Shown here: piece after piece, positions 36,750 through 49,439 of the stretch
Position numbering within the stretch: the stretch's first letter is position 1
Layout: each line of letters opens with the position of its first letter
Program-made: the position numbers and the translations under genes
Notes under the pieces: generated by a model
Database searches by the model: none
Told to the model about the DNA's origin: nothing
Seen by the model: only the letters and a program-made list of their open reading frames with translations
DNA from: Haemonchus contortus
Taxonomy: Eukaryota > Nematoda > Chromadorea > Rhabditida > Trichostrongylidae
DNA: 64,000 nucleotides
Reading direction: 5' to 3'
Assembly (NCBI GenBank): GCA_000469685.2
Contig: LS997566.1
Coordinates: 23,637,432 to 23,701,431 of the forward strand

Positions 36750-38766
36750 TCAAGAGACATTCTCCGTTGACGGCTGATAGCGTTCCTTCTCCTTGATTAA
36801 GAAGTTAATCAAGAAGTCGATTGGATTCTCCGGTCTGTCCTTCGCAAGTGCTCCCAGGGCCTGAAAAGAGAAATATGTCCACCTTAGACGCAACGAAAAG
36901 TGATCATTGTTGATTACGGCCACGTACCTGCAGCAAAATAGGAACCACCGTTTGATCGAGGTATTGTCGAGTTGGAATGGCTGGTGCAGCACGGGGAGGT
37001 GCCAGCACACCAGCAGCCTGGGGCGCAGCGGCAGCGGCGGCAGTAGCAGGCGGCGCTACTTGTGCAGGAGCTGGAGCAGCCGGAGCCGCAGCAGGAGCAG
37101 CAGACGCATTTTCCTGAACCGTCATAGCTGACCTAATACACTGCAGTAACGACATTGAATGATTCAAACCACCGCACTCGCATTACAGTCTTTTCCAATT
37201 AGCTCAAAATCAATCTTGCAAGCGATCTCACGTCAAATCAGGAACTATACAATAGAACCATCAAAGCCTTCTCACGGTTTCAATGTTATAGGAAGAACCT
37301 TACATTGAAAAGGGTGCGAAGAGATATCGCTGGGTTATGTCATTTTTAGTAGGCATTGCGTGGGAATTGAAGAATTAGTAGACCAAAATAAAAACAAGTC
37401 AAAGTCAGCAACAATTCTGATAGAATCAAATGGGAATATTCCACGGAACGCAATTCGGTTGCGAGCGAACGCCGGGTCGTCCACATAAATGGCCTCATCT
37501 CATGTCAACAATGAACCGCTGGAAAGGAGAAAAGGCTAGAGAAATTGGGAAAGGTGTTAAGCTCGTTCACAGCGAAGATACCTCAATCAAATTGATACCA
37601 GGAAAAGGTTTTGGACAGTTATACATGTCAGTGTAACTCAATCTGGTGGTTAGAATTACAAAAAGATTGAAATCTATCTGATCCTTGGCCATGTCATCAG
37701 GTAAGTGCCGGAAGGATATAATCTTATTATGCAGCAGTGGTCTGAATAGGCAAGTTGGCAGTGATCGGAGAGGCCTAGATAAGATTCCTGTGCTACTGCC
37801 ACCATGAATCGCAGCGAAGAGAGCACTAGAAATTCCCTCAAAAGTACTATCTTTTCAATCTTCCTTCAGTCTTTATCGATTATTGCCGCTTTCTTTGAAG
37901 CATCCTCTATACAGATCCGCGTTCACACAACAATGCTAGTACTTTGTTTTCAAAAAGGAATTCATTTAACGAAATAGTCCGACAGTACCTCAGCGGTATT
38001 AGGAGCAGCAGGAGCGGGGGGAGCTTCCCCAGTTTCCATCGACTCAGCAGGAGCAGGAGTGGTCTCAGCAGGAGCGGGAGCCTCTGCCTAGGATTGAACG
38101 AGAGTTGTATTCTAGTATCAAAGCACATTTGGTACAACAAAGAAGAAACTTCATTGATGAAACAAGTTTGGTATTTGATATCCATACAAAATCCGTTTTG
38201 GTTGGGCCAATAATCACGAAAGTGATTCAAAACAAGTAAAGCGTTCGGGAAGAGCCTAGACTTTTTCTGGAATATTCTGGAAATTTTCATGGAAATGCTG
38301 TATAAGGACACTACCCACTTGTAAGCGCATAACATACACCGAACTGTACCTGTGGCCATGGCCATTTCCTTTAGGGCTTTAAAAACAGTCACTTTGAGGC
38401 TGCAAAATGTCGAAAACTTTCAAGAATTAGAATATGAAGCCTCATCTAAGCGGCCTGTGCAGGCCTGGTTCCTACGCTTAAAAGGTGGAAACGAGAACTT
38501 CGGAAGTAAGCCTCGCCCTTGTACACCCACTGTGATATCACTAGACGAGTCGGATGTGTTGTGCGGCTAAAAGAAGATAGTTTCCTTACGTAGTCATTGA
38601 ATGTGAACTCCCAAAATATTAAAGAAAAACCTGGACTATTGCGGACTGTTGAACATGTACTCTCCAAGCACCCTAATACAAAGGAAGTGTGAACGAGTTA
38701 AAATCAATTCAATCAGGTGAACAAACTCACAGGTGCCGGAGCAGACTCGGTTGCAACGTCAGCCAT
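36750..38766 (-). CDS. dpy-30: DPY-30 homologue
   Basis: This is the small dimeric core subunit of SET1/MLL (COMPASS) histone H3K4 methyltransferase complexes; in C. elegans it also serves dosage compensation. Four exons join in phase: 38766-38731, 38087-37989, 37113-36928, 36860-36750, giving 143 aa. The first ~95 residues are low-complexity Ala/Pro (PAPAETTPAPAES and similar). The Dpy-30 dimerisation motif follows: PTRQYLDQTVVPILLQ, then RPENPIDFLINFLIKEK close to the C-terminus, in the expected two-helix order. The start lies 2 nt after a CTTCAG acceptor, suggesting trans-splicing. For exon 3 I used the acceptor GGTTCAG before 37113, because it is the one that keeps the frame. rnp-1 begins 481 bp downstream. 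Confidence 0.93.
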
Positions 38767-38769
38767 ACC

Positions 38770-39990
38770 TGAAGGCAAGAGTTTAAAGCCAATCCCATCT
38801 ATTTTAAGGAAGAAACGATTAGATGTAATCCGAATTGATGAAAACAACTATGCAAGATAACGACTATTAGATGCAGCCCTTTTAGAGATCATTCTCTGAT
38901 TCCTTGAATCTCAAATCCTCAACAAAACCTAGAAAAACGTGATCACATATCACAACACTGATGAGTGGATTCATGCGATGAGTAGCCCAATTCGAATCCA
39001 TTCCACGATCGAAACCTAGTGTTTGCAGCTAACACTTTTACTTCTTAAGAATTATTCCTATGTATATTGACAATCGACAATCAGAGTCGAGAGCTACGAT
39101 CCTGGCTAATGGCCATACAACTCGGATTGCTTACTTGATGATCAGTATCGATCACACTAAGGAACCAATGTGATGGTGGTATTCAATCGATAAGTGGAAA
39201 ACGGGGTCGAATTTTAACTCAGAAACGGTGCAGCGAACACCTGTATTGACCACCGCATGCGTGGCTTATAATGCCGGAACGGCAATGGTAGTTATGCTGG
39301 CGCAAAAGTATTTATTGAAACTTCATAAATTTGAATGTTAATTTGTCGTGGCTGACGGGTGTGAGGGAACTACTCGCTTAGACAATGAGGTGACCTCGCG
39401 AACTGAACATGGTTCCGCGCCTCTGTGCTATTTGTTGATTTAATTCGTTGGTTAGTTGGTAGAGCGATAGAAAGGAACAGATTAAGGAAATCGCTGGTCT
39501 AGACTAGAAACAGCAAACATCCGAAACAATGTATTATAACAGAACCCATATTGGAAAAGTCTGTGGAATGAGAAATCCTTGAAGAGCTAAGCTTTACGAC
39601 TGATCAATCTCGTCAGAAATCGATACCAATGTATACCGTTTGGTCGTAATTAACAACAAAGTTGATATCTACGTAATGATCTGGTGCAGTACCAACGCTA
39701 TCACTAACATTTCAAGTTCCACTTACCCTTCTTAGTAATAAACAAGGAACAAGTGTTCTAGGTACGAAGAGACTGAGGAGCAAACAGAAAAATTGATAAC
39801 TTTTCAAACAAATCGACCATAATTCGAGTGTTTTATGCCCAGGAAGAAAAAAAGATTCTAGTGGAGAATTAGTACTAGTAACAGTTTCAGAGAGCTTTGC
39901 TCACTAATATGATTTATACATTGTAACAACTATTTAATTATAACTTCAGTCCCTCTCTGGAAACCACACTAGCGCTAGATACACAGGGCA
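38770..39990. other. Upstream region of dpy-30, no gene seen
   Basis: The sequence is AT-rich with no open frame of note. It would hold the promoter of the dpy-30/rnp-1 pair, but I cannot point to a specific element. Confidence 0.4.
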
Positions 39991-39994
39991 ATAA

Positions 39995-40212
39995 TGATAG
40001 AACTCGAGAGGAAAATCTACATGTTTAACGACGCGCACTGTTTCGACCGACAGACGGCGTTGCTGGCCACGTGTTGACAACGCAGGACAGATTGCGTTCA
40101 AGGCCTTATGTCCGCAACCACGGGTGTTCAGTATTGTCACCACCTGGCCAGCAACGCCGTCAGTCGGACGGTTGGTTAGAACAATGCGTCTGGTTGAACT
40201 ATGCAAGCACCC
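39995..40212. repeat. Foldback MITE copy B
   Basis: Inverted halves share GTTTCGACCGACAGACGGCG with CGCCGTCAGTCGGACGG and the GTTGACAACGC/TATTGTCACC core. It is related to copies at 24.9 and 41.8-43.2 kb. Confidence 0.6.
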
Positions 40213-40429
40213 TATGCGAATCGCTTACCTACAGCATTATCTTTTGCAGCGCTACAAGACTGCTGGATCAAGAAGTAGGAAAAACAGAATAGGATGTCAA
40301 ACTTACTGTAGTAAAGGAGAGCAGAGTACTCACTATGGGGAAGAGTTAGGCGAAGAGTAACAGAAGACTGTCAACCAGCAACGTGCAAAGCCAGTGCAAC
40401 GTTGAAGTGCCCTAAGTTGTATTAAAATA

Positions 40430-41800
40430 TGCGCGCGCCGAGGAAATAATTCAAGTAGCAGAACCCCCAATGATCGGCAGCGCAGTTCATTGGGAGGTTC
40501 TGCGGCTGCAGATCGATATCCGCAGGTCTATGATTTGTGCAGCATTATAAAGTTCCGTAAGTTCAAGTTTATTTTGAAGAAAAAAAGTGTTTTGCCGAGC
40601 TTTTTCTCGTCGATTAATTGATTACGCCTCCACCCGCTCAGCAATTCTCGCTAGAGTACGATGTGGCTTTTTGAAGAATACTTACTTGCTTCATTTATTT
40701 CCATGAATTGAAATTCAGCATGAAGCATGAGCATGAAATTCAGTGAAGGAAGCCCACAATGAGGAAAGAACAAAAAATAAAGAAAAGAAAAATAAGAAAG
40801 CACTCAATCAAATCATGACATTACCCGATCCAAACTACAGCAACCAATGGAAAGATGCAGTTGCTATACGAAAAAGAGCAAAGCGACTGAGCACTCTAGC
40901 TCCTAAGACGGCCTTAACTTCTAGAACTAATATTTGAACGATTTCCAAGAACGCAGCAAAAGTCATTATAGTATAACGAAACTAAGGCCAAGCCCAACTC
41001 AACCTATTTTATTCTCCTCACAAAAATCCGAAATATGAAAATCATTCCAAATAGAAACTATCTTTTGTGTGTCGATCGACATCCGACCCTAATCGCCACC
41101 CGTCCTCTACTAGCTTTTATAAGAGACAAGGAATTTGTATCCAAGCTTGGAACGCTTCCGTCGATATCGAATTCGCAACACTGCTTTTTTCCAACGCAAT
41201 TAGCTCACTTGTGCTTGGGGAAGGTTCTCAGCTTTAGGAATATAGGTCTTACCCAGGCCTTACTACGGTGGAGCGCCGTGGAGGGTGAGATGATTTCGCA
41301 AAGAGTAGGCAACATGGGAGATTCGGGCATTCAACTGACTCATCCGCACTGGTGTTCCTTCACTTATATGGCTTGAATAAAATGACGATTATCGCTTAAT
41401 CACCACACCACTATGAACCTGTGAAGTCGGCTACTCCTTCTTCGCGCTCTAGCGTTTTCTGTTGGAAAAGTGCTATGGTCCCCCTCTTCCACTACATTTT
41501 CACCCGACCACCTAAAAAGGTGTTAAATGCAGCATGACTCACAGTAACAGAAACCCAGCCCAGTTCTTATAGTGAGATTATGACGAATAGACGCAGAACT
41601 TCACGAACAACATATTGCATTTCACTACGTACTCAGTTAGAATTCACTCATTTCAGTCCCGTCACAAGTACGACCAATTCGAAAAAAGGCCTTGGTAAGG
41701 AGGTAAAATGACCGACTTGCAACCCAATTCCTTAGGTCGCAAGCACTCAAGTGGCAGTGGTTTCGCTGCAGTTACTGTGATCACCCACTAAACATTCCAA
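40430..41800. other. No recognisable gene
   Basis: Short open frames (for example 40743-40937, Lys-rich, and 41035-41376) show no domain or splice support. The block around 41200-41380 (GGGAAGGTTCTCAGC, GGAGGGTGAGATGATTTCGC) looks repetitive. Confidence 0.4.
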
Positions 41801-41812
41801 CTTTTCTCCTAT

Positions 41813-42038
41813 GGCCGCTTCAGACTTCGACGACTGCCCGTCCGTCCATCCGTCCGTGAGCCCAACGCGGTCGCTTGCGTGCTGTGACGGCGACGCTGGA
41901 GTAGTGTTGACAGCGCTGACACGTGGTCTAGTGTTGTCAACAACGGTCGGGCGCCGCAGTAGCAACACGCACGCGACCGCCGTCGCGCACGCGTTGAACG
42001 GACGGTCGGATGAATCATTGAGGTCTGAAAGCAGCCCA
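41813..42038. repeat. Foldback MITE copy C
   Basis: It starts GGCCGCTTCAGACTTCGACG and ends GGTCTGAAAGCAGCC. The interior is an imperfect palindrome around GTGTTGACAGCGCTGACACG. It abuts copy D. Confidence 0.7.
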
Positions 42039-42040
42039 TA

Positions 42041-42187
42041 GGATGCTTTCAGAATTCAACGATGTGCTTTGTTTCAACGACAGACCGACGGCTCTGCTGG
42101 CAACGCTGTATACCGGTCGATACCGCTCATGTGACCCTGAACGCAATCTGCCTGCATTCGGTCGGTCGTTGAACTCTGAAGGCATCC
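42041..42187. repeat. Foldback MITE copy D
   Basis: The termini GGATGCTTTCAGAATTCAAC and GTTGAACTCTGAAGGCATCC are near-perfect inverted repeats. It has a shorter interior than copies C, E and F. Confidence 0.75.
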
Positions 42188-42593
42188 ATACTGTGCGGCG
42201 CATGCGGTTGGAGTACAACAACCACACCCGCTGTGCTGCATCACAGCTAGGCGTTTGGGCAGACCCACACTCGGATTATACAAGAAGCCAGGAATCCACC
42301 TTGAGCTATCGCTTTAGTGTGGTTATAAACCTGCAAGACGTCGATCCACGGCCAACGCCGATCCGTAACAAAAAACATCTCATTCTTTTCTCTACGAGCT
42401 GGTTGTCTATCACTGCCAAGTGTTCTCGTTAAGATGAAGTTTCCAGCAACCAGAGCACTTTGGCTTTGATTCTCTTCTTCCTTTTCTCCACTCTCTCGAT
42501 ACCCTTGCTTTTTTAGGAAACTTTTTGCATAAACTATTATCGATATGGTCCTGCATTACGACAGCATCAACAGTCGGAAAATAAAAACCATTT

Positions 42594-42775
42594 GGCTGCT
42601 TTCAGACTTCGAAGCCCACCTGTCCGACCGTCAATTCAACTCGTGCTGCGACGGCGGTTCTAGAAAGGTGTTGACAGCTCCAAATACCGATCAGACGCTG
42701 CCAACACCTCTCTAGAACTGCCGTCGCGACAAGCACGCGTTGAACGGAGGGCGGACGTCGAACGTGAAAGCAGCC
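42594..42775. repeat. Foldback MITE copy E
   Basis: The termini GGCTGCTTTCA and TGAAAGCAGCC are perfect inverted repeats. The interior stems (GCGACGGCGGTTCTAGAAAG with CTCTAGAACTGCCGTCGC) pair around GTGTTGACAGC. It is the best-preserved copy. Confidence 0.8.
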
Positions 42776-42985
42776 TTTAGCCTTAATTCTATTTGTCTGT
42801 GCTCTACCAAGACCTGGATACACTAATTCCACTGAGAATGGCATCACAAAGATGAAATATTATATTTTGTACAATATAAGGATAACGAGGATGGTTGGGG
42901 AAATGGCTCGACAGCCCACTCCTATCCAAATCTGGGCGTGTCCGTCCACTCTTAGTCATAGGCTTATGAGTTTGCCCTGAGCGAA

Positions 42986-43188
42986 TTGCTTTCATACTTC
43001 GACAACGCAACCGACGACCAACTGTCCGTGAGCGCGTCCGACTGACGGCGGTGCTAGCCACTTGTTGACAACACTGGCACGTGATCCATCGGCGTCCAGT
43101 ATCGTCAACACATATTCAGTAACATCGTCAGCCGGTCGGTGGATCGGACGCACGCACGGACGGACGGTCGCGTCGTTGAAGTCTGAAG
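42986..43188. repeat. Foldback MITE copy F
   Basis: The TTGCTTTCATACTTCGACAA start and GTCGTTGAAGTCTGAAG end pair, with the same GTTGACAACACTGGCACGTG core as other copies. Confidence 0.65.
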
Positions 43189-43311
43189 TAGATGAGTCTG
43201 AAAAAGATCACAAATAACGTCGATGACCTGCTACAAAAACTGGTAACTTAGAAACGGAAATGAGGTGTAATCCACAAACATATGAGAAAATAGATAACTA
43301 GTAATTTAGTC

Positions 43312-43700
43312 GAATTTTTCAAAACATGAAGCAAAAGACAGATTTGAATTTGATAATAACAGGAACCGTCAATAACAAATTCCCTTCTTCAAAACAAAAG
43401 GGCAGCATATAGTTGTCCGATCGGCCTACGCACGCTTACCAGCGCCTCACTGTTCACAGCCCCTTATCTTCGATCCTACTCAAGAAGATATAGAAACATT
43501 TTTCAAACTTCGTTAACATGACACTGCTTCATCCTAAATTCCGCTTAGGTATTTCTGAAGAATCACACAGATCACACTGATAGAACAGCACTTAACAACT
43601 TTCTACAAAAAAGGAGCAAAGATAAGGGTAGTTAGTTAGTTAGATAAGGGTATTCCCAGTCAATGAATATCACAAAATGATTCTTTAGGGGATCGATACA
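43312..43700 (+). repeat. ~385-bp direct repeat, copy 1
   Basis: It matches 45291-45679 in the same orientation at very high identity by eye (offset 1980, one 1-bp shift near the end). It contains AGTTAGTTAGTTAGATAAGG and GATCGGCCTACGCACGCTTA. No terminal inverted repeats or coding frame were recognised. Confidence 0.85.
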
Positions 43701-44680
43701 AGCATCAGCAAACTCTCACTTTCACAACACCCTTCTCATAGCTGGCGATTCACAAAACAACACACAAAGTTAGCGCTTTACATCTGTATATGTTTATATG
43801 TACAATATATACAGGACTACCTTGGAGAGCCCCTTCAAAGAAACTCAAATCGAATTATTCAAAGACAATGACTGCTTCTACGTCTTCTAGCAGCAACCGT
43901 AACGATAGCGGATGGATTTTTCAAAAGAAAATGAAAGCAGTGGGTATCACCCGCAGGAAGAGACGAAATTATATGACGCACGCCAATCGATACGTCTTAC
44001 TCTCCAGGAAAAAGGGGTGTAGGGTGCCTGTTCGAGAAATTCAGTAGCTCTGACAAAGAAACCACCACTTACAGAAATTGATGACATGAAATAAAGTTCA
44101 CAACATGCTAGCAAAAGAGCGAGGGAACACAACGTTGAATAGGAGGCGGGAAATTTCGTATTGATGACACGACTGCACGCGACGCTGTCGTCCTTCGGTG
44201 CGGCGTTATTCTAAGCGTTTCGTCTGCCATTTACAGAATGATCTGAATGTCCAGCCCTTTGAGCATATCAAGTCTGGGACAGTGCAAATCCAGAAACTGC
44301 ATAAGAAGATCGTGTGAGGAAGGTGCTCAGTTACGATATAGGAAATTTCGTTTATTAAAACAGCCAGCCTGGTTGTCCGTACGCCATAAAATAACGTGCT
44401 CCAGCGCGAAGGCCGCACCGCGCTCTTTCACGCATGGACCTTTAATGGTGGTCGAAAAGCAACCTCCTCGAACGCGGGAGAGAGAAAACTTTTGTACAAC
44501 TGAGGAAACTTGTCTGGGAAGTCCATAATCATGATGTTGCCCACATACAGTATCCAGCAAGTCAAAGGGTATTGACTGGAGGGAATGATAGTAAGAAAGT
44601 AAAGCTACTATAGGAATCTTCTTCTTAGCGTTATTCCCGCTCCGTTGCAGGGTTAGTCGTTCACACTTCATTCTTTCTCC
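43701..44680. other. No recognisable gene
   Basis: A GC-rich block around 44380-44440 (GCCATAAAATAACGTGCTCC... CGCGCTCTTTCACGC) looks like a dispersed repeat. The long minus-strand frame 44327-44671 has no family resemblance. Confidence 0.35.
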
Positions 44681-44689
44681 GCATCTCTG

Positions 44690-47480
44690 TCGTTAGTTGA
44701 GTTTCGACGAAGTACTTCTTGATCAAGTCCCGCCACCAGAGACTCGAACTCTACTGCCTATCTTATTGGATGATTCGTGTCCATGTCATCGTAGGTGCTG
44801 CACCCTCATCTTCAACTGGACAGGAGGAACCGTTCGCATGAACGCTCTGACATCTTCGTTTCGAATCCGATCCAGCCACGTCCAACTGCAGGCCCATCTG
44901 AGTACGTGCTTCTCATCAGAGTGTGAAGGTGTCTTTTGATGGTTTCTGCATACGGGCAGATTCACTCGCTGCGTAGGCCGTCGTGGGCCTTGCCACTGTC
45001 CTGTACAACTTTCCTTCGAACCTCCTGGACCACGATCGACCGCAGAAAATAACAGTGCACTGCCCCGCTTCATTCATGCCGAGTTCATTCGTTTTGTTCA
45101 TTTCTCGGGTATAGGAAGTCCTCTGCCCTTGCATAGAATTCCCCAGGGTCGTCTACGATTGACCCCGTGCACCACTCGGAGCTGAAGAACTTGTGTTCAG
45201 CCAAAGCCCATCCACCACCACTTTCTGCTATTTCAGAAGCTTGTCCTAAAGTTCTGTGATGATGTCCATGTAAGTAGGAAGAGGAAGCCAAATTTTTCAA
45301 AAAAAAAGAAGCAAAAAACAGATTTGAATTCGTTAATAATAGGAACCGTCAACAACAGATCCCTTCTTCAAAACAAAAGGACAGCATATAGTTGACCGAT
45401 CGGCCTACGCACGCTTACCAGCGCCTCACTGTTCACAGCCCCTTATCTTCGATCCTACTCAAGAAGATGTAGAAACATTTTTCAAACTTCGTTAACATGA
45501 CACTGCTTCATCCTAAATTCCGCTTAGGTATTTCTGAAGAATCACACAGATCACACTGATAGAACAGCACCTAACAACTTTCTACAAAAAAGGAGCAAAG
45601 ATAAGGGTAGTTAGTTAGTTAGATAAGGGTATTCCCAGTCAATGAATATCACTAAATGATTCTTTAGGGGATCGATACAGCTAAGAGCTGATCTCTGGTG
45701 TACCCCAATAGTGACAACTTTTGCTCCGATTTGGTCGTTTGGGGTGCGTACGGTTGTCGTGGAACGATCGTACATGTCCTTGACTAGAGAGATTATGTGT
45801 TCTGGAGCGTTTCGTTCTCGGACTCTTCAGAGCACTTGTCGGAGGAAACGGTCGAATGCCTTCTCCAGATCGAGGAAGGCTAGGCAGAAGGGTATGCGTT
45901 TTCTTGATACTTCTCCATTACTTGCCTAGCTGAAGATGGCATCCGTTGTAGACCTTTCAGATATGAAGCCGAACTGCTTTTGTAGGATCGGGACAATACC
46001 TCTTAATCTTGAGTCGACCAGTTAGCTGTTCGTACAGTTTCATCGTGTGAGCCGTCAACTTCGTCCCCCGGTAGTTGGAGCATTCCATCGTGTCCCCCTC
46101 CCGCTTGAATATGGAGCCGACGGTGCGGCTCCTCCACGCATCTGGGATTCTTCCTTCAATGGTCGCAGTGTACAGGAATTGTGTGAGTCACTTAATCCTG
46201 AGTACTCGGAATGCCTTCAATGCCTCGATCGGTACCTCATTAGCACACTTGCTCTTCCGGAATCTGTCTTCTCAACTGCCCTGCGTACCTCCTCTCTGTC
46301 CAGTGTGCGATGGGTCCAGCGGTAGTCTATATTGGGGTGGGAGGGGGGGGGCTGTTCTCGCGGAATAATTCTTCATTGAGGAGATTGTTTAATTATTCTC
46401 TTCACCTAGGGCTGACCTAACCAGGCTCCCTCGGGGTTGCACCCTCGCTGTTTTTGACCAATTTTACTTCCCCGATATCCTCAAGAGCCGTCGTCGCGCT
46501 TTGGCCAGCCTGAAGAGGAACTTTTCTCCTACTCGATCGTCGAGTTTCTCGTACTAATCGTCTATTTCCGTGGTCTTTTCTTTCGTTTGAGCGGCTTCTC
46601 GGAGGTTCTGAAGGAAGCTATTTCTCCTGAAGCTGCGCCTTTTGTTGGGCCGTTCTTGCCTTACAACTCTCCGAACTTCATCGCTCCAAACAAGTTTTTT
46701 ATCTCCTCGGAATCCACCCCGTGTATTCAACAGCATTTCCTATACACACTAAAGAATGACCTTCACAGTGTTGCTCCAAGTCTGCTGAATCGGTCCTTCA
46801 GGATCTGGGAGACTAGCTTCCAGTGTCATCAGTTGGAGTTCCTCTCCTTTGCAGCTTCCACCATCAAATCGCCTGCTCCGATCTACTCCTCGATTTCCTA
46901 AAAAGCTCTATGGGTATGTATCTCAAAAGGCCTAGCAGTATCTAGATGACCCTTACAGTTTTGAGAGACGATCCTTTTACTTGCATATTGTCTATTTCCG
47001 TTTATTTCCCTCTACAGCTGTAGTTAACCTTCTGAGCCTTCCTTTTCTCGAGGAATTTTCTACAGACTTCCAAGTCATGAGCTACGGCCAGATAGAAGGC
47101 CCTCTTCACTTCTCCGTTTCTGACTCCCGTTCCTCTACCTCCGTATACCCTTTCTAAGCCCCTCTGTCCACTGCCGGCGGGCGTTCAGATCACTCGCTAT
47201 TGTGTCTCTTCTGAAACTGATCCAATGACATCGAGCAGGCTCAGATAGAACTCAACTTCTTCACATTCTGGTTGTGTTTGGTTGTGATGCGTTCACCGAT
47301 ATTATTGCCCAGTGGAAATTTTCTGTATCTATCCTTACAGCCATGATTCGACTATTGGTCCCGTCGACGGTGGAGGCCGAGTCCTTCAGGGACTCCGCCG
47401 AAGCTATAGCCATACCATTTCGTTTAATGCCTTTCAGTAGAGCTTAACACTCTCTGGTTTCTCTGGCTTTTGCTCCTTTC
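44690..47480 (-). mobile_element. RTE-type LINE, near complete but decayed
   Basis: On the minus strand the order is a linker (EIKNLFGAMKFGEL at about 46700) and EEVRRAVEKTDSGRAS at about 46280. The reverse transcriptase start follows (GRIPDAWRSRTVGSIFKREG, then TMECSNYRGTKLTAHTMKLY at about 46150-46050). Then come FGFISERSTTDAIF (45970), LAFLDLEKAFDR (about 45890), VKDMYDRSTTTVRTPN (about 45760) and GVHQRSALS (about 45690). After an interruption by the repeat at 45291-45679 comes the C-terminal part (KLYRTVARPTTAYAASESA, LRWACSWTWLDRIRNEDVRA). Frameshifts and stops are common. Upstream debris to about 47480 may include endonuclease sequence. Confidence 0.8.
45291..45679 (+). repeat. ~385-bp direct repeat, copy 2, inside LINE
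   Basis: It is the second copy of 43312-43700. It interrupts the minus-strand LINE between the GVHQ-like region and the C-terminal region, so it arrived after the LINE. Confidence 0.85.
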
Positions 47481-47699
47481 CAGCGGGTCTCTGAAGGCAT
47501 GGGACTGGATATTCCTGCACTTCATTAGACTAGCGACTTCTAGGAATTTCCTAGTAAGCTATCCCAAGTTTAGGATCCCAATGCGAACTAACTTCTTTGG
47601 CCGAGTCGTTCGCTCCTCCGTAGCTCTCGCATGCTGTTCAAAGGACTCGGTGTGGGTTCACATCTCATCCTACCCTTGACAACTCATGCCAATTATTGC

Positions 47700-49439
47700 G
47701 AGTTTTTCATAAGAAGGAGGAGAGGCCGGGTGTAGCCGGACGACTTGATTGATGGACTAATATTAATACTAATTCAATATTTGCTCCATATTCCACACTT
47801 AACTTGAGCACAAAAATGAAATTTTCCACCTGCATTGATATTTTTACTGTTTGAATCATTTTTACTATTCAGACCCGTTACAGATAGTGTAAGGATCATG
47901 CAATCTTCACACCTAATTAGGATAGGCGGCCGAGGTGCGAAGCGGCTTCAGTGGTGCAGAAGTTCGCACCCTTTGAATGTAGTATCAAATAAGGACTGCA
48001 ATAGTTTGCCACTACTAATTGTTCTTACACTTTCTCTCTTACCTCGTTTAGTCACGACTATGTCAATGCTAGATTGATGGCGCACTCAACTCAGTCGACT
48101 CAATCCCCATCTTGTATAAAACCCGAAAACTTACAGTGGACATAACATTGATGGTTAAAAACCCTCTGATGCCGGGAGAACGTGCTTCTTGCTCCAGTTC
48201 AAGAGAACTTTCGCCATGTCGTACAGGGAAGCTCCATGTTTTCAGCGTTAATAAAGTTGCTGAAGAAAGATTGTCAAGTCAAGCCATTGGTTCAAACTTT
48301 TTAATTACTAGCCTTCATTGTCGTGAAGCCCACGACTTCATAACATCTGGGCCGTCACCACACCGCGCACATACTATTCGACGCTCACTATCGTCATCAT
48401 CGGTTGCGCCGCGCCGTCTGCATCGACGGCCACATGGCATTCGGCGTGGCGCCGAGTGTGCACACAACAACTCGCCATTCAGTGTCATGTCAAAGTACCG
48501 CGCGGTTCCTTTTCCTTTTGGTGTGTCGTATTCTCGCATTACAATCGTGATCACTTAACACCGACTCAAAGGGATCGGAGGCACTAAGAAGATCGCACTG
48601 CCGAAGAAAGAGGGATGAAAAGAGGCTCCAGGGTGCGAGCAGGAGGGTGGATAGCAAAGGAGCTGCTAGCTGTCGCTGGACAGCTAAAGTTATCAGCAGC
48701 TCGGGAGAGATGGGAGCACTAAGGAGCCTCGGGTCTAGCGAAGGAACTCGGGGTCGCGGATACGCGCGGTCCGTGCGTGACATACGTCCGCGGACACCGC
48801 GTCGGTCTCCTTCCCCGAGGGCAGAGAGTGCCGACGACCCCTAATAAGGTAGGAGCCTGACCCGTAGGTCACATTCCGCATTTTCTGTTATATGAAAAAA
48901 ATGTATTAGCTTTCATGTTTCTCTTTCGCAATAGCCGTGATAACGGGCAAGTGTTTCTATGTCGCATTTTTCATCATTTTTGTAGTAACAATAGTTAATA
49001 GTTTATTCGTAGAGGGTTGCATATATACATATTTTTATATATACACACAATCAGTTTCTCGCTCCCATCGCGATCGGGGGGGGGGGGGCTTTAGGCAAGC
49101 ACGCCTTCATGCGTGGCTAGGCGAAACATCAGCGCCTTTAACGGGGTCCCCCCTCCGTTCACGAGATACATGTTCGAAAATGGACGAAAACCCATACTGA
49201 GAGGTTTAACCTTATAACTCTACTGAATCATCGTTACCGGGTTCCAGCACTTTCTGTCGATCATCCTTCCATGCTCACTCACTGCAACCAACTTAACATT
49301 TCTGAATGACTGCGATAACTGCTAACTTAAAAAGGCGCAGTTCTTTTGAAGTGTCCAGCTCATGTGGAATAATGAAGGATATAGTGTGTAATGGATCGCC
49401 AAAATGGAATGAAATATGCAAGGCGTACCACACGTCGGC
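47700..49439. other. No recognisable gene; GC-rich and G-tract repeats
   Basis: A GC-rich block at 48340-48560 and a purine-rich block at 48580-48850 are present. A G run lies at about 49077-49088, and TA-rich microsatellite-like DNA at 49020-49050. None gives a supported gene. The outer end of the palindrome's left arm begins at about 49440. Confidence 0.4.

Noticed and set aside
37080..37140. Alternative dpy-30 exon 3 start beginning SAMTVQENAS
   Set aside because: Using the upstream acceptor shifts the frame relative to exon 2. The acceptor ending GGTTCAG before 37113 keeps phase 0 throughout.
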